Source of the DNA: Micromonospora sp. NBC_01740
GTDB lineage: Bacteria > Actinomycetota > Actinomycetes > Mycobacteriales > Micromonosporaceae
Direction of reading: 5' to 3'
DNA length: 64,000 bases
Assembly: GCF_035920365.1 (NCBI RefSeq)
Contig: NZ_CP109150.1
Location: 3,844,001 to 3,908,000, forward strand
Under the pieces are notes generated by a model, which worked only from the letters and a program-made list of their open reading frames with translations, was not told the origin of the DNA and did no database searches. This document shows, piece after piece, positions 53,401 through 62,256 of the stretch. Position numbers and translations under genes: made by a program. Every line of letters begins with the position of its first letter. Positions within the stretch are counted from its first letter, which is position 1.

Positions 53401-54044
53401 GGTCCGAGCTGCGCCGCCGGATGCGTGAGCGGCGGCGGCTGCGGATGGGCATCCTCGCCCTGGTCAGCGTGGTGCTGCTCGGCGCGGTCCCGCTCTACTT
53501 CGGCATCCGTACGCTCAGCCGCGATCCGGTCTTCGACACCCTCGACGAGCTGGACGTGCCGGGCTGGGCGGCGGCGCAGACCGTCGACGACGTCAGCGGC
53601 AGCCGATGGTGCCTGCTCGACTGCCGGCTCCGCGAACGCACGGCCACCTCCGAGCGGCCGCCGGCGGAGACGGCACAGGTCTACGAGCGGGCGCTGACCG
53701 ACGACGGCTGGCAGCCGTGGAAGGTGAGCCGCTGCCCCGAGCAACCCGCGAAGGGGAGCTACACGTGCTGGCGCCGGGACGAGCTGACCCTCGACCTGTG
53801 GGTACGCGAGCCCGCCTGCGTGCCGCCGCCGGTGGACGGGGAACCGGCGGTCGTGCCGTCGCCCGAACCGGCGACCGCTGCGGAGCAGTGCTCCGGCTCG
53901 TTGGTGTCGGTGAAGGTCCGCAACGCGATCGACGACGAGCGGACCCGGCCCCAGCCCACCACCGACCCGTCACTCACCGGGGAGGATCCCTTCCCGACGG
54001 TCAGCGAGGATCCGCTCGCGACGCCGACACCCTCACCGTCCTGA
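50445..54044 (+). CDS. Giant proline-rich, repeat-bearing single-pass membrane protein, function unknown
   Basis: The 1199-residue product begins with about 60 charged residues containing EEFGWIDDLRSAKQQ. About 930 residues of Pro/Ala/Gly/Arg low complexity follow, including two tandem-repeat blocks. A basic stretch (RRRMRERRRLRM) leads into one helix (GILALVSVVLLGAVPLYFGI, from about residue 1002). The final 175 residues form a compact domain with six cysteines (WCLLDC, SRCPEQ, YTCWRR, PACVPP, EQCSG) and a proline tail. Positive-inside charge puts the disordered part in the cytoplasm and the Cys domain outside. GTG 50445 follows GGGGAGGG. I do not recognise the family; codon phase is strongly coding. 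Confidence 0.8.
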   Translation: MKSRGSERPEDGPEERRDSRAKGRRWGRGKAEAEPEEPISGEEFGWIDDLRSAKQQRTELGPGGLEPASPPGPRPGDPTAPGPAGPPPHRGPGPAAAPPVRRAEAEPPRSRPVDGPWPGAPEPPRPAGPAAPEAVPPHQPVRRPPAAGRPQPGPDGPDRRPRPVPGTPTGPQAIPPAGTPAGTATGPQATPPAGPQRGSAPHPQGGFPSAPQAGFPSAPQAEPRTGPQPGPVAGPQVGPPPGAHAGTPTGPRPGAPVPPHPDTPHPAGRRPDGRAAVPGGTPPPAAPGRPGGAVGAARVGVPAPGTPQPPAGPPTGELRGTPADGRDPRSGRMRRGPVDAGVPVPTDGTGSVPTAAPPMPDGDGTDRGRHPGAPAGRRRAAEEDAPPAPRPGSAPPVPRPGSAPPVPRSGNAPPVPGSGDVPPVPRSGNAPPVPGVPAAPPGVEVQPPHGSAPRGRRAVPDDVEVAGRGRRAAGDDETSGRAGRATGGQPPARRADAGVVPPPGGPAAPDEAENPPRPADGEAGRRRPGDSRAGRPERPADWLRQAGRAHHTDPALPTVKRSVPPAAGGPSPVPPGPEPRGAETGNVPAGRARPGGQPPRPTDATEPGRAAGRARPAAEPPRPADTPHPGPPARGAARPTPAGAPPPPGAPTPAGRTHSDPPPAGPARGAARPDPGLAGPAGGAARPDPGLAGPARGAARPDAGVAGPARPDPGLAGPARGAARPDPGLAGPALGAARPDPGLAGPALGAARPDPGLAGPARGAARPDPGLAGPVRGAARPDAGPAGAARPVAPPSGAAGAASVAGPSPAAANLSAPPGPRRPGPGPSGPAGPGTHPAVPGGAEQTSSGPAATAPGPVRPGAGSGAARPPAVGRDRPEPTSGAGPRPGPGAPSGVARAAAPAPRPGPEDRAAGRAIPPHREPGRPEPSGVAPVPPPGAAGEPVVARAAAAVVPPVEPADGPALRPPAEPESPDDDAAGPGGLRGARSELRRRMRERRRLRMGILALVSVVLLGAVPLYFGIRTLSRDPVFDTLDELDVPGWAAAQTVDDVSGSRWCLLDCRLRERTATSERPPAETAQVYERALTDDGWQPWKVSRCPEQPAKGSYTCWRRDELTLDLWVREPACVPPPVDGEPAVVPSPEPATAAEQCSGSLVSVKVRNAIDDERTRPQPTTDPSLTGEDPFPTVSEDPLATPTPSPS
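51612..51746 (+). repeat. Coding tandem repeat, five 9-residue units
   Basis: Units of 27 bases encode RPGSAPPVP-like peptides (residues about 390-434 of the giant protein). Confidence 0.75.
52437..52802 (+). repeat. Coding tandem repeat, nine units of a 14-residue peptide
   Basis: Eight 42-base units and one 30-base unit (the fourth) encode GPARGAARPDPGLA variants, residues 665-786. Length stays in frame, so units can be gained or lost without frameshift. Confidence 0.85.
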
Positions 54045-54073
54045 GCCGGTTTCCATCACGGACGGTAGGGTCT

Positions 54074-54096
54074 GGGGCTGGCGGACCGCCAGCCCC
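54074..54096 (+). promoter_or_regulatory. Leader hairpin after a TAGGGT -10-like box
   Basis: GGGGCTGGCG/CGCCAGCCCC around GAC, three bases after TAGGGT (54066-54071). It could be a terminator of the giant gene or the leader of the DUF948 transcript. Confidence 0.45.
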
Positions 54097-54193
54097 CGCC
54101 GGCCCCTCGCGGGTGCCGGACGGCGGTGTGGGCAGGACGGTCGCGCGTTCCGGGGGCGTCGGGCTCCCGGAACTCTGCTTGAGGAGGACAGGC

Positions 54194-54655
54194 GTGGGCT
54201 TTTTCGAGGTCGCGGCGCTGATCGCGGCGATCGCGTTCGCGATGCTGGTGCTGATCCTGACGCTGCCCATCCTGCGGCTGCGGCACACCGTGGACGCCAC
54301 CACCCGGATGATCAACGACCTGAACGACCGGACCGCGCCGCTGCTGGGCGACGTGAACACCACGGTGAAGAACGTCAACACCGCCCTGGAGCAGGTGCAG
54401 ACCTCCCTCGACGGGGTCAACCTCCAGCTCGCCAAGGTCGACACCATGACCAGCCACGCGCAGAACGTCACCGCCAACGTCGCGAACCTGGCGACTGTCG
54501 TCTCCGCCGCCGCCGCCAACCCGTTGGTCAAGGTGGCCGCCTTCGGCTACGGCGTACGCAAGGCCGCCTCCGCCCGGCGGCACGCCGAGACCGAGCGCGA
54601 GGTGCGCGACACCATCAAGCAGCAGCGGCGGGCCGCCAAGCGCGGCAACCGCTGA
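54194..54655 (+). CDS. DUF948-family membrane protein
   Basis: A 153-residue protein with one N-terminal helix (EVAALIAAIAFAMLVLILTLPIL). A long heptad-like helical region (DLNDRTAPLLGDVNTTVKNVNTALEQVQTSLDGVN) follows, typical of DUF948. The C-terminus is basic (KQQRRAAKRGNR). Function unknown; it is conserved upstream of alaS in actinobacteria. GTG 54194 follows GAGGAGGA. First gene of the alaS cluster. Confidence 0.9.
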   Translation: MGFFEVAALIAAIAFAMLVLILTLPILRLRHTVDATTRMINDLNDRTAPLLGDVNTTVKNVNTALEQVQTSLDGVNLQLAKVDTMTSHAQNVTANVANLATVVSAAAANPLVKVAAFGYGVRKAASARRHAETEREVRDTIKQQRRAAKRGNR

Positions 54656-54683
54656 TCCGGCACGACCAGGAGGAGCTTCGGAG

Positions 54684-54989
54684 ATGAGGCGGTTGTTCTG
54701 GCTCGGCATCGGGCTGGCCGTCGGCGTGGTGGTGGTCCGCAAGGCCACCCGCACCGCACAGGCGTACACCCCGGCCGGCATCGCCAGCACGGTGACCGAA
54801 TCCGCTGGCGGGCTGGCGGAGTCGCTGCGTAGCTTCGTGGAGGACGTCCGGATCGCGATGGCCGAGCGCGAGCAGGAGATCCACGAGGCGTTCGCCCAGG
54901 GCGAGGCGTTCGACGACCAGTTCGCCGAGCTGCGGGAGGACCCGCGCATCGGCGACCGAGAGATCTTTCCGGAGGAACACCAGCGATGA
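54684..54989 (+). CDS. Small DUF6167-like membrane protein
   Basis: 101 residues with one helix ([15 protein letters not shown]) and a charged amphipathic tail ([25 protein letters not shown]). It is the usual gene between DUF948 and alaS in actinobacteria. ATG 54684 follows CGGAG; its stop overlaps alaS (ATGA), so translation is coupled. Confidence 0.85.
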   Translation: MRRLFWLGIGLAVGVVVVRKATRTAQAYTPAGIASTVTESAGGLAESLRSFVEDVRIAMAEREQEIHEAFAQGEAFDDQFAELREDPRIGDREIFPEEHQR

Positions 54990-57664
54990 AGACGGCGGAG
55001 ATCAAGCGGCGGTACCTCGCCCACTTCGAGGCGAACGGCCACACCGTGGTGCCGTCCGCTCCGCTGCCCGCCATCAGCGATCCGAACCTGCTGTTCGTCA
55101 ACGCCGGCATGGTGCAGTTCGTGCCCTACTTCCTGGGGCAGCAGACCCCGCCGTACCGGCGGGCGGTCAGCGTGCAGAAGTGCATCCGTACGCCCGACAT
55201 CGACGAGGTCGGCAAGACCAGCCGGCACGGCACGTTCTTCCAGATGAACGGCAACTTCTCCTTCGGTGACTACTTCAAGGACGGGGCGATCCCGCTCGCC
55301 TGGGACCTGGTCACCAAGTCCCAGGAGCAGGGCGGGTTCGGCCTGGACCCGGAGCGGATCTGGCCGACGGTCTACCTCGACGACGACGAGGCGTTCGAGA
55401 TCTGGCGCTCGGTCGGGGTGCCGACCGAGCGGATCGTGCGCCGGGGCAAGGCGGACAACTTCTGGTCGATGGGCATCCCCGGCCCGTGCGGCCCGTGCTC
55501 CGAGCTGTTCTACGACCGAGGCCCGGAGTACGGCCGCGAGGGCGGCCCGGCGGTCGACGAGGACCGCTACATGGAGTTCTGGAACCTCGTCTTCATGCAG
55601 TTCGAGCGCGGCCCGGGCACCGGCAAGGAGGACTACCCGATCCTCGGTGACCTGCCGGCGAAGAACATCGACACCGGCATGGGCCTGGAGCGGATGGCCT
55701 CCATCCTCCAGGGCGTCGACAACCTCTACGAGATCGACGAGGTCCGGCCGATCCTCGACCGGGCCGCCGAGCTGACCGGCAAGCGCTACGGCGCACACTC
55801 CGGCCACGTCGCCAGCGAGTCGCACCCGGACGACGTGCGGCTGCGGGTGATCGCCGACCACGTGCGTACGGCGCTGATGCTGATCGGCGACGGGGTCACC
55901 CCGAGCAACGAGGGGCGCGGCTACGTGCTGCGCCGCATCATGCGCCGGGCGATCCGGTCGGTGCGGCTGCTGGGCTGGCAGGAGCGGGCGCTGCCCGAGC
56001 TGCTGCCGGTGGCCCGGGACTGCATGGCCCCGTCGTACCCGGAGCTGGCCGCCGACTTCGACCGGATCGCCGACTACGCGTACGCGGAGGAGGACGCCTT
56101 CCTGTCCACCCTGCGGGCCGGCACCACGATCCTGGACACGGCCATCGCGGAGACCCGTACGGCCGGCAAGCCGGCGCTGTCGGGTGAGAAGGCGTTCCAG
56201 CTGCACGACACGTACGGCTTCCCGATCGACCTGACGCTGGAGATCGCGGCCGAGCAGGGCCTGGCGGTCGACGCGGAGGGCTTCCGCCGGCTGATGGCCG
56301 ACCAGCGGGCGCGCGCCAAGGCCGACGCCCAGGCGCGCAAGACCGGGCACACCGACCTGTCGGCGTACCGGTCGGTGCTCGACTCGGGCGGCCCGGTGCG
56401 GTTCACCGGCTACGGCGAGGTGTCCCGGGAGTCGACGGTGCGGGCGGTGCTCGGCGTCGACGGCCCCCGCCAGGCGGCGGTCGAGGGCGACACGATCGAG
56501 CTGGTGCTCGACGCCACCCCGTTCTACGCCGAGGGCGGCGGGCAGCAGCCCGACCTCGGCATGATCACCGTCGGTGGCGGCCAGGTCGAGGTGCTCGACG
56601 TGCAGCAGCCGGTGCCCGGCCTGATCGTGCACCGCGCCCGGGTGCTGCGGGGCGAGGTGCGGGCGGGGGAGACCGGCTACGCCGAGATCGACACCACCCG
56701 CCGCCGGGCGATCTCCCGGTCGCACACGGCGACGCACCTGGTGCACCAGACGATGCGCAACTTCCTCGGCGAGTCCGCCACCCAGGCCGGTTCGCTGAAC
56801 GCCCCGGGCCGGCTGCGCTTCGACTTCAACACCCCCACGGGGGTGGCGCCGAGCGTGCTGCGCGACGTCGAGCAGCAGGTCAACGAGGTGCTCCTGGCCG
56901 ACCTGGAGGTGCACGCCTTCATCACCTCGCTGGAGGAGGCGCGGCGCATCGGCGCGATGGCGCTCTTCGGCGAGAAGTACGGCGAGGAGGTGCGGGTCGT
57001 CGAGGTCGGCGACTACGCCCGCGAGCTGTGCGGCGGCACCCACGTCTCCCGTTCCGGCCAGCTCGGCCTGGTGAAGATCCTCAACGAGTCGTCGATCGGC
57101 TCCGGGGTGCGCCGCGTCGAGGCCCTGGTCGGCATGGACGCCTTCAACTTCCTGGCCCGGGAGCACCTGCTGGTCTCCCGCCTCGCCGAGCTGTACCGGG
57201 TGCCCAACGACCAGGTCGCCGACCGGGTCGAGCAGACCGTGACGCAGCTGCGCGACGCCGAGAAGGAGCTGGAGAAGCTGCGGGCCCAGCTGGTGCTCGG
57301 TGGCGCGGCGGCGCTCGCGGCGCAGGCCAAGGACGTGGGCGGGGTCGCGTACGTGGGCACCGAGGCGCCGGAGGGCGCGGCCGGCAACGACGTACGTACC
57401 CTCGCCCAGGAGGTCCGGGGCAAGATCGACCCGGCGCGACCGGCGGTCGTCGCGGTGGCGGCCCGGGCCAACGGCAAGGCGTCGCTGGTCGTCGCGGTGA
57501 ACCCGGCGGCGCGCAGCCGGGGCCTGGCCGCGTCGGACCTGGTCAAGGCGGCCTTCTCCGGGCGCGGCGGCGGCAGCCCCGACCTGGCCCAGGGCGGCGG
57601 CCTGCCGGCCGCCGAGGCGCCGAACCTGCTCCGCACGGTCGAGAAGGCGATCGCCGACGCGTGA
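54986..57664 (+). CDS. alaS: Alanine--tRNA ligase
   Basis: Class II synthetase with editing domain, 892 residues. The N-terminal motif 1 region reads [15 protein letters not shown], and the motif 2 region is [21 protein letters not shown]. The editing site has [13 protein letters not shown] (about residue 579) and the zinc ligand set CGGTH (about 682). A coiled coil and DHHA1-type C-terminal domain ([12 protein letters not shown]) follow. All editing residues are present. Confidence 0.97.
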   Translation: MKTAEIKRRYLAHFEANGHTVVPSAPLPAISDPNLLFVNAGMVQFVPYFLGQQTPPYRRAVSVQKCIRTPDIDEVGKTSRHGTFFQMNGNFSFGDYFKDGAIPLAWDLVTKSQEQGGFGLDPERIWPTVYLDDDEAFEIWRSVGVPTERIVRRGKADNFWSMGIPGPCGPCSELFYDRGPEYGREGGPAVDEDRYMEFWNLVFMQFERGPGTGKEDYPILGDLPAKNIDTGMGLERMASILQGVDNLYEIDEVRPILDRAAELTGKRYGAHSGHVASESHPDDVRLRVIADHVRTALMLIGDGVTPSNEGRGYVLRRIMRRAIRSVRLLGWQERALPELLPVARDCMAPSYPELAADFDRIADYAYAEEDAFLSTLRAGTTILDTAIAETRTAGKPALSGEKAFQLHDTYGFPIDLTLEIAAEQGLAVDAEGFRRLMADQRARAKADAQARKTGHTDLSAYRSVLDSGGPVRFTGYGEVSRESTVRAVLGVDGPRQAAVEGDTIELVLDATPFYAEGGGQQPDLGMITVGGGQVEVLDVQQPVPGLIVHRARVLRGEVRAGETGYAEIDTTRRRAISRSHTATHLVHQTMRNFLGESATQAGSLNAPGRLRFDFNTPTGVAPSVLRDVEQQVNEVLLADLEVHAFITSLEEARRIGAMALFGEKYGEEVRVVEVGDYARELCGGTHVSRSGQLGLVKILNESSIGSGVRRVEALVGMDAFNFLAREHLLVSRLAELYRVPNDQVADRVEQTVTQLRDAEKELEKLRAQLVLGGAAALAAQAKDVGGVAYVGTEAPEGAAGNDVRTLAQEVRGKIDPARPAVVAVAARANGKASLVVAVNPAARSRGLAASDLVKAAFSGRGGGSPDLAQGGGLPAAEAPNLLRTVEKAIADA

Positions 57665-57680
57665 TACGTGCTCGTAGCGG

Positions 57681-57709
57681 CCAGGGCGGACCCGCGTGGT
57701 CCGCCCTGG
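57681..57709 (+). terminator. Hairpin after alaS
   Basis: Perfect 12-base arms CCAGGGCGGACC/GGTCCGCCCTGG around CGCGT, followed by TTCGCCGTTT. It would reduce read-through into ruvX. Confidence 0.75.
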
Positions 57710-57737
57710 TTCGCCGTTTCAGGGGGAGTCACCGACC

Positions 57738-58199
57738 GTGAGTGAGTTGTCCCGGGGTGTCCGGCTCGGGGTGGACGTCGGGCAGGTCCGGGTGGGGGTC
57801 TCCCGCTCGGATCCGCACGGCGTGCTGGCCACCCCGCTGGTGACCCTCGCCCGCGACCTCACCGCCGCCCCGGACGCGGTGCCGGCCGACATCGTCGCGC
57901 TCGCCGCGCTGGTGGCCGAGCACGAGGCGGTGGAGATCGTCGTCGGCCTTCCGGTCAATCTCGCCGGCAAGCACGGTCCCGCCGCCGTACACGTGAAGGC
58001 GTACGCTGGCCGACTGGCTGATGTAATAGCGCCCGTTCCGGTGGCGCTCACCGACGAGAGGATGTCCACGGTCGTGGCGTCTCGTAGGCTTGCCGAGCGT
58101 GGGGTCCGAGGAAAACGGCAACGAGCGGTGGTCGACCAGGCTGCCGCGGTGGAGATTCTGCAGAGCTGGCTGGACGCGCAGCGGAGGCGGACGCGATGA
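57738..58199 (+). CDS. ruvX: Pre-16S rRNA-processing/RNase H-fold nuclease RuvX (YqgF)
   Basis: A 153-residue RNase-H-fold protein: RLGVDVGQVRVGVSRSD (first Asp), VEIVVGLPVNLAGKHG, and LTDERMSTVVASRRL with VDQAAAVEILQSWL (remaining acids). Family members process the 16S rRNA end. GTG 57738 is supported by GGGGGAG; earlier starts lack it. Overlaps mltG (ATGA). Confidence 0.94.
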   Translation: MSELSRGVRLGVDVGQVRVGVSRSDPHGVLATPLVTLARDLTAAPDAVPADIVALAALVAEHEAVEIVVGLPVNLAGKHGPAAVHVKAYAGRLADVIAPVPVALTDERMSTVVASRRLAERGVRGKRQRAVVDQAAAVEILQSWLDAQRRRTR

Positions 58200-59404
58200 T
58201 GGACGATCTTGACCTCGGGTTCGACGAGCAGGACCGGGGGGAGAAGGGCAAGCACCGGCGCGGCGCGGTGCGCAAGCGCAAGGGCAAGGACGGCTCCGGC
58301 GGCGGTGGCGGGCGGGGCAAGACGGTCCTGGCCCTGCTGCTCGCCATCGTCCTGCTGGGCACGATCGGCGGCGGTGCCTTCTACGGCTTCGACCGCGTCC
58401 AGAGCTACTTCGTGACCCCCGACTACGACGGCGCGGGCACCGGTGAGGTGACGGTCGAGATCAAGCAGGGCGCGCTGATCGCCGACATGGCCAACGCGCT
58501 GGTCGCCGCCGACGTGGTGAAGAGCGCCAAGGCGTTCATCGAGGCCGCCGAGGGCAACGCCCGCAGCAAGAACATCCAGCCAGGCACGTACAAGTTGCGC
58601 AAGCAGATGAGCGGCGAGAGCGCGGTCACCGCGATGCTCGACTCGAAGAACCGGATCGTCAACGGGGTCACCATCCCGGAGGGCCGGACGGCGAAGAACA
58701 TCTACCAGTTGCTCTCCAAGGAAACCAAGATCCCGGTGAAGGACTTCGAGGCGGCGGCGAAGGATCCGCTCGCGCGGGGCGTGCCGGACTGGTGGTTCAA
58801 GCGCACCGACAACAAGAAGGTCAAGCCGTCGATCGAGGGCTTCCTCTACCCGGACACCTACGAGATCCCGCCGAAGGCGACCGCCGAGACCATCATCGAG
58901 CTGATGGTGGAGAACTTCCTCAGCGTGGCCGGTGAGATGGAGTTCGCCGACCGGGTGCAGAAGGAGCGCAAGATCAGCCCGTACGAGGCGCTGATCGTGG
59001 CGTCGCTGGCGCAGGCCGAGGCAGGCCGCAAGGAGGATCTGGGCAAGGTCGCCCGGGTCGCCTACAACCGGGCCTACGGCGAGTTCCCGTGCAACTGCCT
59101 GGAGATGGACGTCACGGTCAACTACTACCTGGAGCTGACCGGGCAGAAGACCAAGACCTCCGCCGAGATGACCAAGGAAGAACTCCTCGACACGAAGAAC
59201 CCGTACAGCCGCAAGCTGCGGGGAATGATCCCCACACCGATCAACAACCCGGGCAAGGAAGCCATGGCGGGAGCCATGGACCCGCCCGTGGGGAAGTGGC
59301 TCTGGTTCGTGGCGGTCGACAAGAAGGGGACCACGGAGTTCGCCGAGACCTACGACGAGCAGCTGAAGAACGAGGCGAAGGCCCGGGAGAACGGCGTCAT
59401 CTGA
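58196..59404 (+). CDS. mltG: Endolytic murein transglycosylase MltG
   Basis: Cleaves nascent glycan strands at the membrane. 402 residues: a charged cytoplasmic N-terminus (about 40), one helix (TVLALLLAIVLLGTIGGGAFYGF), a LysM-like region and the YceG domain. The likely catalytic Glu is in ASLAQAEAGRKED. The C-terminal MIPTPINNPGKEAMAGAMDPP is the standard substrate-site block. ATG 58196 (or 58199) overlaps ruvX, and the stop overlaps aroE. Confidence 0.94.
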   Translation: MMDDLDLGFDEQDRGEKGKHRRGAVRKRKGKDGSGGGGGRGKTVLALLLAIVLLGTIGGGAFYGFDRVQSYFVTPDYDGAGTGEVTVEIKQGALIADMANALVAADVVKSAKAFIEAAEGNARSKNIQPGTYKLRKQMSGESAVTAMLDSKNRIVNGVTIPEGRTAKNIYQLLSKETKIPVKDFEAAAKDPLARGVPDWWFKRTDNKKVKPSIEGFLYPDTYEIPPKATAETIIELMVENFLSVAGEMEFADRVQKERKISPYEALIVASLAQAEAGRKEDLGKVARVAYNRAYGEFPCNCLEMDVTVNYYLELTGQKTKTSAEMTKEELLDTKNPYSRKLRGMIPTPINNPGKEAMAGAMDPPVGKWLWFVAVDKKGTTEFAETYDEQLKNEAKARENGVI

Positions 59405-60231
59405 TGACGGCCGCACGGCGGGCGGGGGTGCTCGGCACGCCGATCGCGCACTCCCTCTCGCCGGTGATCCACAACGCCGGCTACGCGGCGGCGGGGTTGA
59501 CCGGGTGGTCGTACACCCGGATCGAGTGCGCGGCGGCGGAGCTGCCGGACGTGGTCGCCGGCCTGGGCCCGGAGTGGGCCGGGCTGTCGGTGACGATGCC
59601 GGGCAAGGAGGCGGCGCTCGCGGTGGCCGCCGAGGTCTCGCCGGTCGCCGCCGCCGTCGGCGCCGCCAACACGCTGGTACGCCGACCGGACGGCTCCTGG
59701 TACGCCGACAACACGGACGTGGTCGGCATGGTCGAGGTGCTCACCGAGGCCGGTGTGCGTTCTGGCGGGACGGTGACGGTGCTGGGCGCGGGCGGCACCG
59801 CCCGCGCGGCGGTGGCCGCGGCGGGGCGGCTCGGCGCCGGCGCGGTGACCGTGGTGGCCCGCCGCCCGGCGGCGGTCGAGGAGCTGCGCCCGGTGGCCCG
59901 CGCCGTCGACGTGCCGATGCGCGCGGCGGCCTGGGACGACGACGCGGCGACCCACCTCGGCGCCGACGTGGTGATCTCGACCGTGCCGAAGGGAGTCGCC
60001 GACCCGCTGGCCGTCGCGGCGGACTGGCGGCCCGGCACGGTGCTCTTCGACGCGCTCTACGACCCGTGGCCGACGCCGCTGGCCGCGTCGGCCGAGGCGG
60101 CCGGCTGCCGGATCGTCTCCGGCCTCGATCTGCTCCTGGCCCAGGCGGTGGGCCAGTTCGAGCACTTCACGGGCGTCGCCGCGCCCCGGGCGGCGATGGC
60201 CGCCGCGCTGGCCGCCGCCCGCGCCGCCTGA
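59404..60231 (+). CDS. aroE: Shikimate dehydrogenase
   Basis: Reduces 3-dehydroshikimate with NADPH in aromatic biosynthesis. 275 residues: IAHSLSPVIHNAGY (shikimate serines), LSVTMPGKEAAL (catalytic Lys), NTDVVGM (Asp), and [15 protein letters not shown] (NADP loop). ATG 59404 shares its A with the mltG stop, completing the alaS-ruvX-mltG-aroE string. Confidence 0.95.
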   Translation: MTAARRAGVLGTPIAHSLSPVIHNAGYAAAGLTGWSYTRIECAAAELPDVVAGLGPEWAGLSVTMPGKEAALAVAAEVSPVAAAVGAANTLVRRPDGSWYADNTDVVGMVEVLTEAGVRSGGTVTVLGAGGTARAAVAAAGRLGAGAVTVVARRPAAVEELRPVARAVDVPMRAAAWDDDAATHLGADVVISTVPKGVADPLAVAADWRPGTVLFDALYDPWPTPLAASAEAAGCRIVSGLDLLLAQAVGQFEHFTGVAAPRAAMAAALAAARAA

Positions 60232-60279
60232 CCGCCGGCGCGGGGGCGGGAGTGTCCCCTGTGGTCGTCCAGGGCATCC

Positions 60280-60312
60280 TTAGGCGACGGTTAAGACGCG
60301 CTTAGGTCCGGC
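60280..60312 (+). promoter_or_regulatory. Three direct repeats with 11-bp period
   Basis: TTAGG (60280), TTAAG (60291) and TTAGG (60302) recur exactly every 11 bases, 74-106 bases before the glycosidase start. A TACGCT -10-like box is at 60344. This is the spacing of OmpR/PhoP-type response-regulator sites. Confidence 0.45.
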
Positions 60313-60385
60313 TGTCGTCCCCACGTCACGCCGTGGCCGTGGTTACGCTGCTGACCGTCACCGTCCGACACACAGGGAGTACTCC

Positions 60386-62086
60386 TTGAGCAGGCACGGA
60401 CTGCACCGCCTCACCCGGCACCCCGGCCCTCGGCGCAAGGCCGTCGTCCTCGGCGTGGCCGGCGCCACCGTGGTGGCCGGCATCGTGGCCACCACGATGC
60501 CGCTGCTGGCCGCCGACGACCTGTCGATCCCGGCGACCGCCGACACCACGGCGACGATGGTGTCGCAGGACGGCGACAACGGGGCGAAGACGACGCTGGC
60601 GACCTGCGCGGTCCGCTGCGACGGCAACCCCCGGGGCGGCCGGGAGGCCGTCGTCCAGTTCGCCGTGACCACCCTGCCGGCGGCGGCGGTCAACGTGCGG
60701 GCCACCCTGCGGGTGCACGCGTGGCAGGAGTTCCCGGCGACGGTGACCGCGCACGCCTCCGCTGTGGACGCCCGCGCGGCGCGGCCGACGCCGGCGCTGC
60801 CGGGGGCGGTCCTCGACACCGTCTCCGGGGTGGCGAAGGGCTTCAACGAGTGGGACGTCTCGGCCCTGGTGAAGGGCAACGGCACCTGGACGGTCTCGCT
60901 CGCGCAGACGGGGCTGGAGACCAGGATCTACTGGGCGTCGACGGAGAACCGCAACCCCGACCTGCGCCCGCGCCTGGAGATCCGCTACGACGTCGGCACT
61001 CGGCCCACGCCCGTGGTGACCAGCGCCGCGCCGTCGCCGAGCCGGACGGTCGCGCCGAGCCCCGCGCCGCGGCCGACGCCCAGCGCCAGCCCCACCCGCG
61101 CCACCCCGAGCCCGTCGGCGAGCCCGTCGGCCGGTACGGACCGGTGCGGCGCGGTGTCGAGCAGGCTGGTGCCCTCCTGCGGCGCCTGGTGGGGGATGTA
61201 CTCCCCGTCGAACGCCGGTGACGGCTGGGACCACGGCGCCGCGGTCGCCGATGTCGAGGCGCAGGTCGGGCGCAAGTTCGACCTCGTGCACCGCTACCAC
61301 GACTTCTCCAACGCCGGCAGCAACGGCGCCTTCCCCGACGCCTACCAGCGGCAGCAGATGCGCGAGGGTCGGCTGATGTTCTTCGCCTGGGAGTCGCGGA
61401 TCTTCTCCTCCGGCACGGTGCTGACCTGGCAGGACGTCTACAGTGGCCGGTACGACACCACCATCGACGCGGTCGCCGGCCGGATCCGCGACACCGGCGT
61501 GCCGGTGTTCATGGGCTTCGACCACGAGCCGGAGGACGAGCCGGCCAAGGGCAGCGACGCCGACTTCGTCCGCGCCTGGCGGCACGTGCACGACCGGTTC
61601 GCCAAGGCGGGCGCCGACAACGCGGTGTGGGTGTGGACGATGATGGGCTGGTCGGGCCACTACGACCGCTACGCCGGCCTCTATCCCGGTGACCGGTACG
61701 TCGACTGGGTGGGCTACGACCCCTACAACTTCCACGTCTGCAACGGCAGCAAGGTCTGGAAGAGCCCGGCCACCACCATCGGCGGCTTCTACCGCTGGCT
61801 GGACGAGAACCGTCTCGGGGTCGGCAAGCCGCGGATGCTCGCCGAGTTCGGCACCAACTTCGACGCGGCCGACCCGGACGCGAAGCGGCGCTGGTTCGAG
61901 GAGTTCCCGGCGGCGCTGAAGGCGCACCCGAAGATCAAGGCGGCGATCTACTTCAACTCCCCGGGGATGACCCGCCGGTCGGAGACCTGTGACATGACCA
62001 TGAACCACGACGCCGCGTCGGTGGCGGGGTTCGCCCGCGCCGGCCGCGACAGCTACCTGCGGCAGCCCACCGGGGGCGCCCGCTGA
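60386..62086 (+). CDS. Secreted glycoside hydrolase (GH26-like) with DNRLRE-type domain
   Basis: A 566-residue exported enzyme. Signal or anchor helix (KAVVLGVAGATVVAGIVATTM), a DNRLRE/CBM96-like beta domain (about residues 45-208) and a Pro/Ser/Thr linker come first. A TIM-barrel domain of GH26 type follows. Candidate acid/base Glu is in GFDHEPEDE (about 377-385), and nucleophile Glu in MLAEFGTN (about 485-492). GH26 enzymes cut mannans or mixed-linkage glucans; the exact substrate is not predictable. TTG 60386 is used because AGGGAGT lies six bases upstream and no better start exists. Confidence 0.85.
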   Translation: MSRHGLHRLTRHPGPRRKAVVLGVAGATVVAGIVATTMPLLAADDLSIPATADTTATMVSQDGDNGAKTTLATCAVRCDGNPRGGREAVVQFAVTTLPAAAVNVRATLRVHAWQEFPATVTAHASAVDARAARPTPALPGAVLDTVSGVAKGFNEWDVSALVKGNGTWTVSLAQTGLETRIYWASTENRNPDLRPRLEIRYDVGTRPTPVVTSAAPSPSRTVAPSPAPRPTPSASPTRATPSPSASPSAGTDRCGAVSSRLVPSCGAWWGMYSPSNAGDGWDHGAAVADVEAQVGRKFDLVHRYHDFSNAGSNGAFPDAYQRQQMREGRLMFFAWESRIFSSGTVLTWQDVYSGRYDTTIDAVAGRIRDTGVPVFMGFDHEPEDEPAKGSDADFVRAWRHVHDRFAKAGADNAVWVWTMMGWSGHYDRYAGLYPGDRYVDWVGYDPYNFHVCNGSKVWKSPATTIGGFYRWLDENRLGVGKPRMLAEFGTNFDAADPDAKRRWFEEFPAALKAHPKIKAAIYFNSPGMTRRSETCDMTMNHDAASVAGFARAGRDSYLRQPTGGAR

Positions 62087-62124
62087 CACTGAGCGTTCAC
62101 ACTTCGACCCAGAGTGATACGGGC

Positions 62125-62142
62125 GAGTCGGACATCCGACTC
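62125..62142. promoter_or_regulatory. Perfect palindrome GAGTCGGA-CA-TCCGACTC
   Basis: Eight-base arms, between the glycosidase and the last gene. It could be an operator or a weak terminator. Confidence 0.45.
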
Positions 62143-62215
62143 CCTGTGTGCGGTGTCATGTTGCTGATGCAGTGACCGCCCAATCGGCGGATATCGCCGG
62201 CCTGGGTCGACCAGG

Positions 62216-62256
62216 CACGCTACGCGGGTTCTCTCCCGACATGGAGGCGTAGCGTG
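62216..62256 (+). promoter_or_regulatory. 10-bp inverted repeat enclosing a ribosome binding site and start codon
   Basis: CACGCTACGC (62216-62225) pairs with GCGTAGCGTG (62247-62256). The right arm includes the GTG start, and the ATGGAGG site lies at the loop edge. Confidence 0.5.
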
